Assembly: GCF_001672815.1 (NCBI RefSeq)
Contig: NZ_LZKK01000315.1
Location: 1 to 64,000, forward strand
DNA length: 64,000 nucleotides
DNA from: Mycobacterium sp. E796
GTDB lineage: Bacteria; Actinomycetota; Actinomycetes; Mycobacteriales; Mycobacteriaceae
Direction: 5' to 3'
Below are positions 56,207 through 64,000 of this stretch, in pieces. How positions within the stretch are numbered: the stretch's first letter is position 1; the number at the start of each line of letters is the position of its first letter. Made by a program: the position numbers and the translations under genes. A model generated the notes under the pieces. That model saw only the letters and a program-made list of their open reading frames with translations, was not told where the DNA came from and did not search any database.

Positions 56207-57346
56207 ATGACCAAGATCTGGACGAACTCCGGCGACTCGCACTTCCTTGAACCCGACGACCTCTGGCAATCCAGGCTGCCGAAGGGACTTGCCGAGCTAT
56301 GCCCACGATCGGAAAAGGATCCGGACGGCGAATACGAGACCGTCTACGTCGACGGTCAAATCTTTCGCCGAAAGCTCCCCTCCTCGGCGATGGTGGCCTT
56401 CGCTGAGTTGAGCTCGAAGCCGCAGGGGGTGCGAGATGCCCGCGCGCGGCTCGGCGACCTCGATATCGAAGGTGTATGGGGAGAGGTCATCTTTCCCTCG
56501 CTGGGCATGTGGGCCTCGACGTTCCGCACGCCGGAGTTGCTCAAGGCCTGCATGCGAGCCAGCAATGAGTGGGCTCTCGAGGAGATTGCCGCCGTCTCGC
56601 CGCGCTACGTCGTCACCGCGCAGGTATCCACGCTCGTGGTCGACGACGCGGTGGATGAACTGTCCTGGGCGGCGGACAGGGGTTTCAAGGCCGTTTTCCT
56701 GCCGACGACTCCGCACCCGAGTGCCCCGGATTGGCACCGTCAGGAGTGGGAGCCGTTTTGGGCCGCCGCTGAGGAGGCCGGCATGGTGCTCGCGTTCCAC
56801 ATCGGCACCGATCCGGTACCCGTCGAGGCGGGCAACAGTGTGAGCGGCGGCGCAGGTCAGGTGTACCGCGGTCCGGGTGGCGCCATCATGAACTACGCCG
56901 AGACGACGTTCTCCGGTCAACGCGCCGCCATGAAAATGGTGGCCTCCGGCGCGCTCGATCGGCACCCGAACCTGAAGGTGTTGATCTCGGAGGGCGGTGC
57001 GACCTGGGTCCCGTTCCTCGGCGACCGCCTGCTGGAGGGGTATCGCCAGCACCATATGGCGGTGCGGCCCAAGCTCAGCCGAAACCCGAAGGAGATCCTG
57101 TACAGCCAGGTCTACGCTTCGTTCCAGCACGACCAGACCGCCGTGGCGGCCTTCGACCACATGGGTTACCGCAACGTCATGTTCGGCAGCGACTACCCGC
57201 ATATGGAGGGCACTTTCGGCCACACCCAGGACACGTTGAAGACGCTGTTCGACGGGGTCAGCGATGAGACACGGCTGCGCATCACCCAGGGCACGTTTTT
57301 CGAGCTGTTCCCTGACGTCCCGCCCGTGCCGTCCGAAAGCATCTGA
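56207..57346 (+). CDS. Amidohydrolase family 2 protein (ACMSD-like)
   Basis: A 379-residue COG2159-type protein. NSGDSHFLEPDDLW opens the chain, LAFHIGTDP lies in the middle and MFGSDYPHMEGTFGHTQ near the end, giving the expected metal and acid/base residues. It starts the eight-gene plus-strand operon that runs to 63.5 kb (thiolase, DUF35, 70-residue protein, SDR, aldehyde dehydrogenase, DUF2889, hydrolase). The role may be hydrolysis or decarboxylation of a ring-derived acid. GGAGG precedes the ATG. Third amidohydrolase in the window. Confidence 0.9.
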   Translation: MTKIWTNSGDSHFLEPDDLWQSRLPKGLAELCPRSEKDPDGEYETVYVDGQIFRRKLPSSAMVAFAELSSKPQGVRDARARLGDLDIEGVWGEVIFPSLGMWASTFRTPELLKACMRASNEWALEEIAAVSPRYVVTAQVSTLVVDDAVDELSWAADRGFKAVFLPTTPHPSAPDWHRQEWEPFWAAAEEAGMVLAFHIGTDPVPVEAGNSVSGGAGQVYRGPGGAIMNYAETTFSGQRAAMKMVASGALDRHPNLKVLISEGGATWVPFLGDRLLEGYRQHHMAVRPKLSRNPKEILYSQVYASFQHDQTAVAAFDHMGYRNVMFGSDYPHMEGTFGHTQDTLKTLFDGVSDETRLRITQGTFFELFPDVPPVPSESI

Positions 57347-57350
57347 GCTG

Positions 57351-58550
57351 GTGGGCAATTCGAACGGTCTGCGTGATGTCGCCATTGTCGGAATCGGTGC
57401 GACGCCCTACTACAAGCGAGGCACATCACTTCCGAAGACCATCATCGAACTCGCCGGAGAGGCGATCCTCGCCGCGTGCGCGGACGCCGGATTGTCCGTG
57501 CGCGACATCGACGGTTTCGCCTATTACTCGGGTGCGAGTGCCGGTTACACCGAGAAGATGGACACCGGCGATTTCGTGGAAACTCTTGGCATACCGGAGG
57601 TCCGATTCACCGCGGCGCTGACTTCGGGCGGCGGTGGTTCGGCGGGGGCGATCGGGCTGGCCAGAGCGGCCATTGTCGCCGGGGATGCTTCCGTGGTCGT
57701 CACTGTGATGGCGTTGCAGCAGTCGAAACAGCGTCTGGGGTCGGTGTTTTCGGCGATGGCGCCCGATCCGATCAACTCGTTCCTGCAGCCGTCAGGGTTG
57801 TTCGGCCCGGGCCAGCTGATGTCGGTGTTGGCGCGTCGGCACATGCATCTCTACGGCACGCGGCGTGAGGCTTTCGCCGAGATCGCGATCTCGACGCGGG
57901 CCAATGCGCTGAACAGGCCAAAGGCCATCCACCGGGAGCCACTCACCCTCGAAGACTATTTCGATGCGCGGATGATCGCAGAACCGTTGTGCCTCTACGA
58001 TTTCTGTCAGGAAACCGACGGTGCCGTCGCGGTGATCACGACGAGCGTGGACCGTGCCCGCGATCTCCGTCAACCGCCGGTCCCCGTGGTCGCCGCCGCC
58101 CACGGTGGAGTCAAGGAGTGGGGACGCGCATTCGCATGGATGGGCATGCCCGACGAATACTTCGCCTCGTCGGGCAACAAGCCGATTGCTGACCGGCTCT
58201 ACCGGCAGGCCGGGATCAGCGCCGCCGACATCGACGTGGCGCTGCTCTACGACCACTTCACCCCGATGGTGGTGATGCAACTCGAGGACTACGGGTTCTG
58301 CGCGAAGGGTGAGGGCGGCGCGTTCGTCGAGAGTGGGGCGATCCGCTACAACGGTGGCTCCATCCCGCTCAACACGCACGGCGGTCAACTGTCGGAGGCC
58401 TACATCATCGGCATGACCCACGTCATGGAAGGGGTCGAGCAGATGCGCGGCACCGCGATTAACCAAGTGGCCGACGCGGAGCTCGCGTTGGTTACTGGAG
58501 GGCCGGCCAGCCTGCCGGTCAGCGGCCTTATCCTGGGGCGCGCCGCATGA
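57351..58550 (+). CDS. Thiolase-fold protein lacking catalytic Cys (Ltp2-like aldolase)
   Basis: A 399-residue SCP-x-type thiolase relative. The nucleophile region reads AALTSGGGGSAGAIG with no Cys. Tyr300 (LLYDHFTPM) and Tyr351 (QLSEAYIIG) stand about 50 residues apart, like the essential Tyr pair reported for Ltp2 retro-aldolases. The next gene is a zinc-ribbon DUF35 protein overlapping as ATGA, the expected partner. It would cleave a beta-hydroxy acyl-CoA to a ketone or aldehyde plus a shorter acyl-CoA. GTG 57351 lies two codons after the amidohydrolase stop. Confidence 0.88.
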   Translation: MGNSNGLRDVAIVGIGATPYYKRGTSLPKTIIELAGEAILAACADAGLSVRDIDGFAYYSGASAGYTEKMDTGDFVETLGIPEVRFTAALTSGGGGSAGAIGLARAAIVAGDASVVVTVMALQQSKQRLGSVFSAMAPDPINSFLQPSGLFGPGQLMSVLARRHMHLYGTRREAFAEIAISTRANALNRPKAIHREPLTLEDYFDARMIAEPLCLYDFCQETDGAVAVITTSVDRARDLRQPPVPVVAAAHGGVKEWGRAFAWMGMPDEYFASSGNKPIADRLYRQAGISAADIDVALLYDHFTPMVVMQLEDYGFCAKGEGGAFVESGAIRYNGGSIPLNTHGGQLSEAYIIGMTHVMEGVEQMRGTAINQVADAELALVTGGPASLPVSGLILGRAA

Positions 58551-58996
58551 GCGCGCCCTCCGCCACGCTGGCGAGCACCCTGCCCGGTGAACACGTCCGG
58601 ATCGCGGTCAACAAAGACACCGAACCGTTCTGGCAGGCCGCGAAGGAAGGGCGGCTGGTCGCGCCACAGTGTGCCGAATGCAACACCTTCCGGCTGCCCC
58701 CGACACCGTTCTGCCCCAACTGTCAGTCCACGGCGGTCAACTGGGTTCAGCTCAGTGGTGATGCAACCGTCTACAGCTTCGCGGTCGTCCACGGGATCCC
58801 CGGCGCACCCGAGCTGATCGTGGTGCCCGTGGTGGTTGACCTCCCCGACGCGCCGGGCGCCCGGCTCGTCAGCAACGTCGTCGACATCGCACCGGCCGAT
58901 GTGACGATCGGAATGGCTCTGCACGTGGACTTTTCGCCCATCGCTGACGGCTGGATGCTGCCGGTGTTTCGGGCCGCCGACGTTCGGAAGGAGTGA
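58547..58996 (+). CDS. DUF35 OB-fold protein with zinc ribbon, aldolase partner
   Basis: A 149-residue protein. The zinc ribbon has Cys42/Cys45 (CAEC) and Cys56/Cys59 (CPNC), then an OB domain (GDATVYSFAVVHGIPGAPEL ... LVSNVVDI). The ATG overlaps the thiolase stop, so the pair is translationally coupled. In characterised systems the OB protein is needed for Ltp2 folding and CoA-substrate channelling from the hydratase. It is the clearest thiolase-DUF35 pair in this window. Confidence 0.9.
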   Translation: MSAPSATLASTLPGEHVRIAVNKDTEPFWQAAKEGRLVAPQCAECNTFRLPPTPFCPNCQSTAVNWVQLSGDATVYSFAVVHGIPGAPELIVVPVVVDLPDAPGARLVSNVVDIAPADVTIGMALHVDFSPIADGWMLPVFRAADVRKE

Positions 58997-59002
58997 CCAG
59001 GC

Positions 59003-59215
59003 GTGGCTGATGACGAGAGCGCATTCCATGAGAAGCCGCTCGAATTCTTCGCGAGCATCGCCAACACCGGCGGTGACTGCGACGGGCAGGCGATCCTTCC
59101 CAAAAACGGACACTTCCGCGCCACCTGTTCATGCGGCAACTGGAGCGTCGAGATCGACGACTCCGAAGAAGGTTTGAGATTGGCACGTATCCACACCGGC
59201 AGCTCGCCGGACTGA
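59003..59215 (+). CDS. 70-residue Cys-containing protein, unknown
   Basis: A 70-residue acidic soluble protein with Cys26, Cys42 and Cys44 (HFRATCSCGNWSVEI). The CSCGNW segment looks like half of a zinc knuckle. GTG 59003 has AAGGAG nine bases upstream. It lies between the DUF35 gene and the mycofactocin SDR gene with gaps of 6 and 18 bases, so it belongs to the operon. No family was recognised. It could be a metal-binding accessory of the aldolase or SDR; this is inference from position. Confidence 0.7.
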   Translation: MADDESAFHEKPLEFFASIANTGGDCDGQAILPKNGHFRATCSCGNWSVEIDDSEEGLRLARIHTGSSPD

Positions 59216-59233
59216 CGTCAAGGGAGACAATCC

Positions 59234-60049
59234 GTGGGAAACCTCGAAGGCAAAGTCGCCTTCATCACCGGCGCCGCTCGAGGGCAGGGCCGCGCGCATG
59301 CCATCCGCTTGGCCAGTGAAGGTGCCGACATCGTCGCGCTGGACATCTGTGCCGACATCGACTCGATGGACTATCCCAACGCGACGCCCGCCGAGCTCGA
59401 GGAGACGGTCAAGCTCGTGGAGGACCGAGGCCGGCGAATTGTGGCCCGCCAAGCCGACGTTCGCGACGGCGACGCCGTCGACGCTGTGGTCAGCGATGGT
59501 GTCGACGAGTTCGGCCGCCTGGACATTGTCGTGGCCAACGCCGGTATCGTGCGCCTCAGTGAAGGGTCGAACCGGCGGCAGATCTTCCGGGACATCATCG
59601 ACGTGAACCTGGTCGGCGTGTGGAACACCGTCGAGGCGGCGATCCCAACCCTGATCGCCGGCGGTCGCGGCGGATCGATTGTGATCACAAGCTCGAGCGC
59701 TGGTTTAAAGGCCACCGGCACCGACCGGGCCGGTGGTCAGGCCTACGCCGCCGCCAAACGTGGACTTGTCGGTTTGATGCAGGTGTGGGCCAACCACCTT
59801 GGGCCGCACTCGATCCGGGTCAACACGATTCACCCGACGGGGGTGGCGACCGGCATGGTGATGAACGAGACGATGGCCAAGCTTTTCGAAGCCAATGACG
59901 AGGCGCTGTCGGCCATGCAGAACGTCCTGCCGATACAGATCCTGCAGCCCGAGGACGTCGCGGAAGCCGTCGCGTGGCTGGTGTCCGATGCGGGCAGGTT
60001 CATCACCGGCACCGCCTGGCCCCTCGATGCCGGCTTCTCGGTGAGGTAA
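59234..60049 (+). CDS. Mycofactocin-coupled SDR family oxidoreductase
   Basis: A 271-residue SDR starting MGNLEGKVAFITGAARGQGR with the diagnostic insertion IVALDICADIDSMDYPNATP and the ELEETVKLVEDRGRR stretch. Catalytic residues are in TSSSAG and YAAAK. This family keeps NAD(H) bound and hands electrons to mycofactocin, made by genes outside this window. It should oxidise an alcohol to an aldehyde or ketone, followed by the aldehyde dehydrogenase next door. GTG 59234 has GGGAG seven bases upstream. Confidence 0.93.
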   Translation: MGNLEGKVAFITGAARGQGRAHAIRLASEGADIVALDICADIDSMDYPNATPAELEETVKLVEDRGRRIVARQADVRDGDAVDAVVSDGVDEFGRLDIVVANAGIVRLSEGSNRRQIFRDIIDVNLVGVWNTVEAAIPTLIAGGRGGSIVITSSSAGLKATGTDRAGGQAYAAAKRGLVGLMQVWANHLGPHSIRVNTIHPTGVATGMVMNETMAKLFEANDEALSAMQNVLPIQILQPEDVAEAVAWLVSDAGRFITGTAWPLDAGFSVR

Positions 60050-60060
60050 CGGAGAGACAC

Positions 60061-61524
60061 ATGACCGCTTCGATGATGGACACCACCCGCCCCGAGGTCA
60101 CCTTGCGGATCGGCGGTGAGAAACGGCGCACCTCCGCCGGCGGCACCTACCAACACATCAACCCGTGTACCGGAACCCCCGACGCCGCAATCCCGATGGC
60201 GGGACCCGCCGAGATCGATGCGGCGGTCACGGCGGCCCACGACGCGTTCCGGAGTTGGCGTCAGACGAACCCCGCCGAGCGCCGGCGCATTCTGCTGTAT
60301 TTTGCCGACTTGATCGAACAACACAGCAGCGACTTCGTTCGCCTCGGGACGTTCGACAACGGCACCCCTTCGGGGATGGTGTCCGCGCTCGTAGCCATGT
60401 CCGTCGAGTGGACGCGCTACTATGCCGGCTGGGCGGACAAGATCACCAGCGATATCTCGGCCTCCTTCCGCACTCATGGCGAGTTCAGCTATACCCTGAG
60501 CCAGCCTTATGGGGTCATCGGTGTAATCATCACCTGGAACGGTCCGCTCATCTCGCTGGCCATGAAAGTGCCTGCCGCCCTTGCTGCCGGCAACACAGTA
60601 GTGATTAAGCCGTCCGAACTCACCCCTTTCAGCGCCAACCTCTACGCCGATCTCGCTGCCGAAGCCGGGATACCCGCCGGCGTAGTCAATGTGGTTACCG
60701 GATCCGCCGAAGCCGGCTCAGCGCTCGTCGCGCATCCGCATGTCAAGAAGATCACTTTCACCGGCGGCCCGGATACTGCGCGCAAGATACTCGCGGCCTG
60801 CGCGGAGCAGATCAAGCCTGCGGTCATGGAGCTCGGCGGAAAATCGGGCAACATTGTCTTTGAGGACGCGAACCTCGACCTCGCCTGCAGTGTCGGGACG
60901 ATGATGTCGGTAGGGCTGATGAGCGGTCAGGGGTGTTCTCTTCCGACGCGGATGATCGTGGCGCGGCCGCTCTACGAGGACGTTATCGCGCGCGTCTCGG
61001 CCATGGCTTTGGCGATCAAGGTTGGGGATCCATTCCAACCCGACACTGTTGCTGGTCCCATCGTGAACGCCGCAGCGCTGGAACGGATCACGGGCATGAT
61101 CGAGCGCGCCAAGCACGACGGCGCACGTCTGGTTACGGGCGGTGAGCGTATCGGTGGCGAACTGGCGGAGGGGTACTTCCTGCAGCCGACCGTGTTCGCC
61201 GACGTGGACCCTCTTTCAGAACTGGCGCAGCGAGAGGTCTTCGGCCCGGTGCTGTCGATCATTCCGTTCGACAACGAAGCTGAAGCCATCGACATCGCGA
61301 ACGGCACCCCGTATGGGCTGTCCGGGTATATGTTCACGAACGACCTCAAACGCGCCCACCGTGTCGCTGAGGCACTCGAAACCGGAGAGGTCCTGATCAA
61401 CGGCGCCATGAACCTGGCAGTACACCGACCGTTCGGCGGGATCGGCATCAGCGGAATGGGCAAGGAAGGCGGCCGACAAGGGCTGGACGAGTTTCTGTGG
61501 ACCAAGAGCGTCAGCATCGCCTGA
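60061..61524 (+). CDS. Aldehyde dehydrogenase
   Basis: A 487-residue NAD(P)-dependent enzyme with all main residues: Asn160 (ITWNGP), Lys183 (IKPSE), Glu257 (MELGGKSG) and the nucleophile Cys292 (GQGCSLPTR). It oxidises an aldehyde to the acid. ATG 60061 follows GGAGA; the gene begins 11 bases after the SDR stop. Its likely substrate is the product of the SDR or the aldehyde released by the retro-aldolase in the same operon. Confidence 0.95.
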   Translation: MTASMMDTTRPEVTLRIGGEKRRTSAGGTYQHINPCTGTPDAAIPMAGPAEIDAAVTAAHDAFRSWRQTNPAERRRILLYFADLIEQHSSDFVRLGTFDNGTPSGMVSALVAMSVEWTRYYAGWADKITSDISASFRTHGEFSYTLSQPYGVIGVIITWNGPLISLAMKVPAALAAGNTVVIKPSELTPFSANLYADLAAEAGIPAGVVNVVTGSAEAGSALVAHPHVKKITFTGGPDTARKILAACAEQIKPAVMELGGKSGNIVFEDANLDLACSVGTMMSVGLMSGQGCSLPTRMIVARPLYEDVIARVSAMALAIKVGDPFQPDTVAGPIVNAAALERITGMIERAKHDGARLVTGGERIGGELAEGYFLQPTVFADVDPLSELAQREVFGPVLSIIPFDNEAEAIDIANGTPYGLSGYMFTNDLKRAHRVAEALETGEVLINGAMNLAVHRPFGGIGISGMGKEGGRQGLDEFLWTKSVSIA

Positions 61525-61533
61525 TTCCCTGAC

Positions 61534-62556
61534 ATGAGCGGAACCGACTCAGGCACACCAGGTTTTCGTCTACATCCGCTGCACGGGATTCATGAGCCGA
61601 CGCACGGGACGCCGCGACGACCGCCTGGCTCGGTGCGGCGAACCAGCTCCATCGACATGACCCGCGATCCCGGCTCCATGGATCCGGTGTACCTGTCGGG
61701 CCGGGCACGTGACCTCCAGACGGCCGGCGACGGCACCACGACAGAGACCGGCCGAGCCCGGCTGGAAGCGACAATCGAGATGATCGCCCGGGTCGTCCAC
61801 CACCTCGAGGTCGAACCGGCCGTTGCCAACATGCACCTCGTCGGGGCGCCCGCGATGAGCGGCTTTCGCGCCGCGGTCGACAAGGCCGCGCCCGAACTTC
61901 GGTCCCGCCGGGACTTGCGCTATACGTTGCTCGACGACGTCCCGGTCGCCACGCTGGTCTCCGGACACGCGCTATCGGCGTCCGGCGCTCTGGGTAACGC
62001 GACGAAGTCGGGCTACCTGCCGGTGGCCGATCAGTGTGCCGGCTTCGTCACCGGCGGTCTGCTGATGACCTCGTTCAAATCAGGCGACCCCGCTGTGGTG
62101 ACCGGACCGACCGCTCCCGCCCTCGAGGACCCGGCCGATTCCCTCGCCTGGCATGACATGACCGCGTTGCCAATTCACGGTATGCGGAGGCGGCGAAGAC
62201 TTGACGTGCACCAGGGCTCGGATGGTCCAGAGATTTCGATCGATGCGATGTTCCGCGACAGCTACGTGCGCGCCGACGGCACCGAGACCATCATCCACGA
62301 GTACACCCTCGACGCATCGGCAGATGCCGACACCGGGATCATCCTGAGCTCGAAGGCGGTGCCCAGGGTGCTGCCCTGGCAGGAATGTCCCGGCGCAGTC
62401 GCAAGCGCAACGCAGATCGTCGGAATGCGATTGGACGAGTTGGGAACCCGGGTCCGTCAGGAACTGTTCGGCACATCAACCTGCACGCACCTCAACGATC
62501 TCCTGCGCAGCCTGGCCGATGCCGCGGCGCTGATCCCCCTGCTGCACACCGATTGA
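61534..62556 (+). CDS. DUF2889 family protein
   Basis: A 340-residue soluble protein matching DUF2889, a family of unknown function found in actinobacterial and proteobacterial catabolic clusters. The N-terminal PLHGIHEPTHGTPRRPPGSV and the C-terminal CPGAVASATQIVGM and STCTHLNDLLRSLADA are the typical landmarks; the conserved His and Cys residues suggest metal or substrate binding. It starts nine bases after the aldehyde dehydrogenase stop. Co-occurrence with Ltp2-like thiolase and mycofactocin SDR hints at a specific step in this pathway. Confidence 0.85.
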   Translation: MSGTDSGTPGFRLHPLHGIHEPTHGTPRRPPGSVRRTSSIDMTRDPGSMDPVYLSGRARDLQTAGDGTTTETGRARLEATIEMIARVVHHLEVEPAVANMHLVGAPAMSGFRAAVDKAAPELRSRRDLRYTLLDDVPVATLVSGHALSASGALGNATKSGYLPVADQCAGFVTGGLLMTSFKSGDPAVVTGPTAPALEDPADSLAWHDMTALPIHGMRRRRRLDVHQGSDGPEISIDAMFRDSYVRADGTETIIHEYTLDASADADTGIILSSKAVPRVLPWQECPGAVASATQIVGMRLDELGTRVRQELFGTSTCTHLNDLLRSLADAAALIPLLHTD

Positions 62557-62578
62557 ACGCTCAGCCATTGGAGGAATC

Positions 62579-63532
62579 ATGCCCACGCCCTTGACCTTTG
62601 ACGTCTCCGATGCCATCGGAAGCGGTGAACAGCTCACCCAAACGGCGTGGGCGTTTCTCCCAGAACACCCGACGGAAGCGCCAGCGATACTGGTGTGCCT
62701 GGCGGGCGGGTTGTACGACAAGCACTACTGGCACATGGAGATCGACGGGCATCCTGGATACAGCTTTGGTGAACACATTGCCGACGCCGGCTATATCGTC
62801 ATCGCGGTTGACCACCTGGCCGTGGGCGAGAGTACCGACCCTGTCGACTCTGGCCCGCTCGGACTCGAACTGCTTGCGATTGGTGACGCCGAGGTAGTCC
62901 GCCAAATCCGCGCCATGAGCGCCGAGGGCAGCCTGATTGACGGCCTGCCGCCCATGACGCTGCCCGTGGTGGGCGTCGGCCACTCCATGGGCTCGTGTCT
63001 CACCACAATGGTTCAAGCGCGCGACAGGGTCTATGACGCCGTCGCGCTGCTCGGGTACGGCGTGCAGATCACCAACGTCTACGCACACGATGCCGACGCC
63101 AATGACCTGGAAGCCCGCATCCGACAGAACATCGCCATCGCCTGTGAATTTTCGGGCGCCCGGCCCGAAGACAGCCACACCATCGCCCCGCGGTCGAACC
63201 TGATTGACATGTTCTACGGCGGCGAGGTCCCTCTGGAGGTAATCGACGCGGACACAGCGGTGCAGAGCAGGGTGCCCCTTCGTGCGGCGGCAGAAGTCAC
63301 CACTCCCGGCTTTGTCGAGCACTACACACCGGAGATCGAGGTGCCAGTATTCCTCGCATTCGGAGCAGCTATCGACGTGTCGCCCAACCCCTATGGCGAG
63401 CCGGTCAACTACACCGGTTCGTCCGACGTCACCTTGTACCTGGTGCCGAAGGCCGGGCACTGCCACAACTTCGGTAGCCACCGCGCTGCGCTATGGGACC
63501 GCATCGCGGCATGGGTGCCAACGGTGGTGTGA
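62579..63532 (+). CDS. Alpha/beta hydrolase
   Basis: A 317-residue hydrolase. LVCLAGGLYDKHYWHME is the oxyanion region, the nucleophile elbow is GHSMGS, and the late KAGHCHNF holds the catalytic His. GGAGG precedes the ATG. The cap is long (about 60 residues), suggesting a bulky substrate. It is the last gene of the operon beginning at 56207. It could open a lactone or cut a C-C bond or ester. A 134-base gap without features follows. Confidence 0.85.
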   Translation: MPTPLTFDVSDAIGSGEQLTQTAWAFLPEHPTEAPAILVCLAGGLYDKHYWHMEIDGHPGYSFGEHIADAGYIVIAVDHLAVGESTDPVDSGPLGLELLAIGDAEVVRQIRAMSAEGSLIDGLPPMTLPVVGVGHSMGSCLTTMVQARDRVYDAVALLGYGVQITNVYAHDADANDLEARIRQNIAIACEFSGARPEDSHTIAPRSNLIDMFYGGEVPLEVIDADTAVQSRVPLRAAAEVTTPGFVEHYTPEIEVPVFLAFGAAIDVSPNPYGEPVNYTGSSDVTLYLVPKAGHCHNFGSHRAALWDRIAAWVPTVV

Positions 63533-63666
63533 GCGGCGCCAATGCAGGCGTAGCAATCCGACCCACTGCGCACGGCGCTTCGAAGATGGGGCGGATCAAG
63601 ATCCACGGTGACAAAGCACTAAGGAAGACTTTCGGTAAGTACCACCCCAGTTGTCGAGGTCCGAAG

Positions 63667-64000
63667 CTAGCGTGCGGCGTCTATCGTGCTACCGCCGTCA
63701 ACCATGTAGGTCATACCGGTGATGTACTTCGAGTCATCGCAGGCAAGGAAGAGGGCTACCGGCGCGACGCTCTGATCTGGCGGCGAGGGCATTCCCAAGG
63801 GGACGTTGGCAACCATCTTTGCCACACGCTCATCTTGCACTGCCTCGGCGAGCGCTTCTGTCAGAGTCGTCGGGCAGATGACGTTGACACGAATTCCGTC
63901 CGCTCCCCACTCCCGCGCGGCGGTGCGGCTCAGGGCCCGAATGGCCTCCTTGGCGGCAGAGTACGCCCCGTAACCCACTGGCGATGAAATCCCTGCGGGC
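63667..64000 (-). CDS. SDR family oxidoreductase, N-terminal part outside window
   Basis: The visible 110 residues are the C-terminal part of a classical SDR: YGAYSAAKEAIRALSRTAA contains the Tyr-x-x-x-Lys catalytic pair, IRVNVICP follows, and the chain ends with KYITGMTYMVDGGSTIDA, the usual cofactor-domain end. The start lies beyond position 64000. It converges on the operon ending at 63532. Substrate and partners are not visible. Confidence 0.9.
   Translation of the reverse strand, partial: PAGISSPVGYGAYSAAKEAIRALSRTAAREWGADGIRVNVICPTTLTEALAEAVQDERVAKMVANVPLGMPSPPDQSVAPVALFLACDDSKYITGMTYMVDGGSTIDAAR

Overview
The window is high-GC actinobacterial DNA and almost certainly comes from a slow-growing Mycobacterium. 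The evidence is a PE_PGRS gene at the left edge, GTG and TTG starts with 1-4 base stop/start overlaps, probable leaderless promoters, F420-type (LLM) oxidoreductases, mycofactocin-coupled SDRs, and a block of genes in the same order as M. tuberculosis Rv0356c-Rv0365c. The species cannot be fixed from this sequence.

Bases 1-12,455 are a conserved housekeeping block: a partial PE_PGRS gene, purT, a hotdog thioesterase overlapping purA, a hypothetical protein, a site-2 protease, a CDF metal exporter with a perfect operator palindrome, a DUF3151 protein, a membrane-anchored protein, class II fba, a DedA protein, acetoacetyl-CoA synthetase and a GH76 mannanase. Relative to the M. tuberculosis order as I remember it, mgtE is missing and the CDF gene and aacS are extra.

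Bases 12,490-17,780 are a transition zone: a two-subunit molybdenum hydroxylase with no FAD subunit, an IclR regulator and two alpha/beta hydrolases.

Bases 17,800-64,000 are an accessory catabolic region of about 46 kb built from short operons, most with their own TetR-type regulator and several with a visible palindrome. It encodes activation (three acyl-CoA synthetases, a class I CoA-transferase, a fused CaiB/BaiF CoA-transferase), dehydrogenation (four acyl-CoA dehydrogenase genes, one a natural two-domain fusion), hydration (MaoC proteins), thiolysis or retro-aldol cleavage (four thiolase-fold proteins, two without the catalytic Cys, and three DUF35 OB-fold proteins), oxygenation (P450 with 3Fe-4S ferredoxin, Rieske oxygenase), F420-, NAD- and mycofactocin-linked redox enzymes, three ACMSD-like amidohydrolases and four alpha/beta hydrolases of its own. 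The pattern resembles actinobacterial breakdown of sterol-like, terpenoid or alkyl-cyclic substrates, but no canonical kstD/hsaC/kshB set is present and the substrate is unknown.

The most distinctive parts are: (a) the 52.9-63.5 kb module, where a TetR, a fused CaiB/BaiF transferase, twin GAAAA-n5-TTTTC palindromes, an amidohydrolase, a Cys-less thiolase with its DUF35 partner, a 70-residue Cys protein, a mycofactocin SDR, an aldehyde dehydrogenase, a DUF2889 protein and a hydrolase form one divergent regulon; (b) an orphan set of cytochrome oxidase subunit III/IV-like proteins without any catalytic subunit; (c) a near-identical promoter element at 37.7 and 45.5 kb, the second followed by the broken tail of a gene that is intact at 38.9 kb. 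No tRNA, rRNA, CRISPR array, integrase or insertion sequence was seen.
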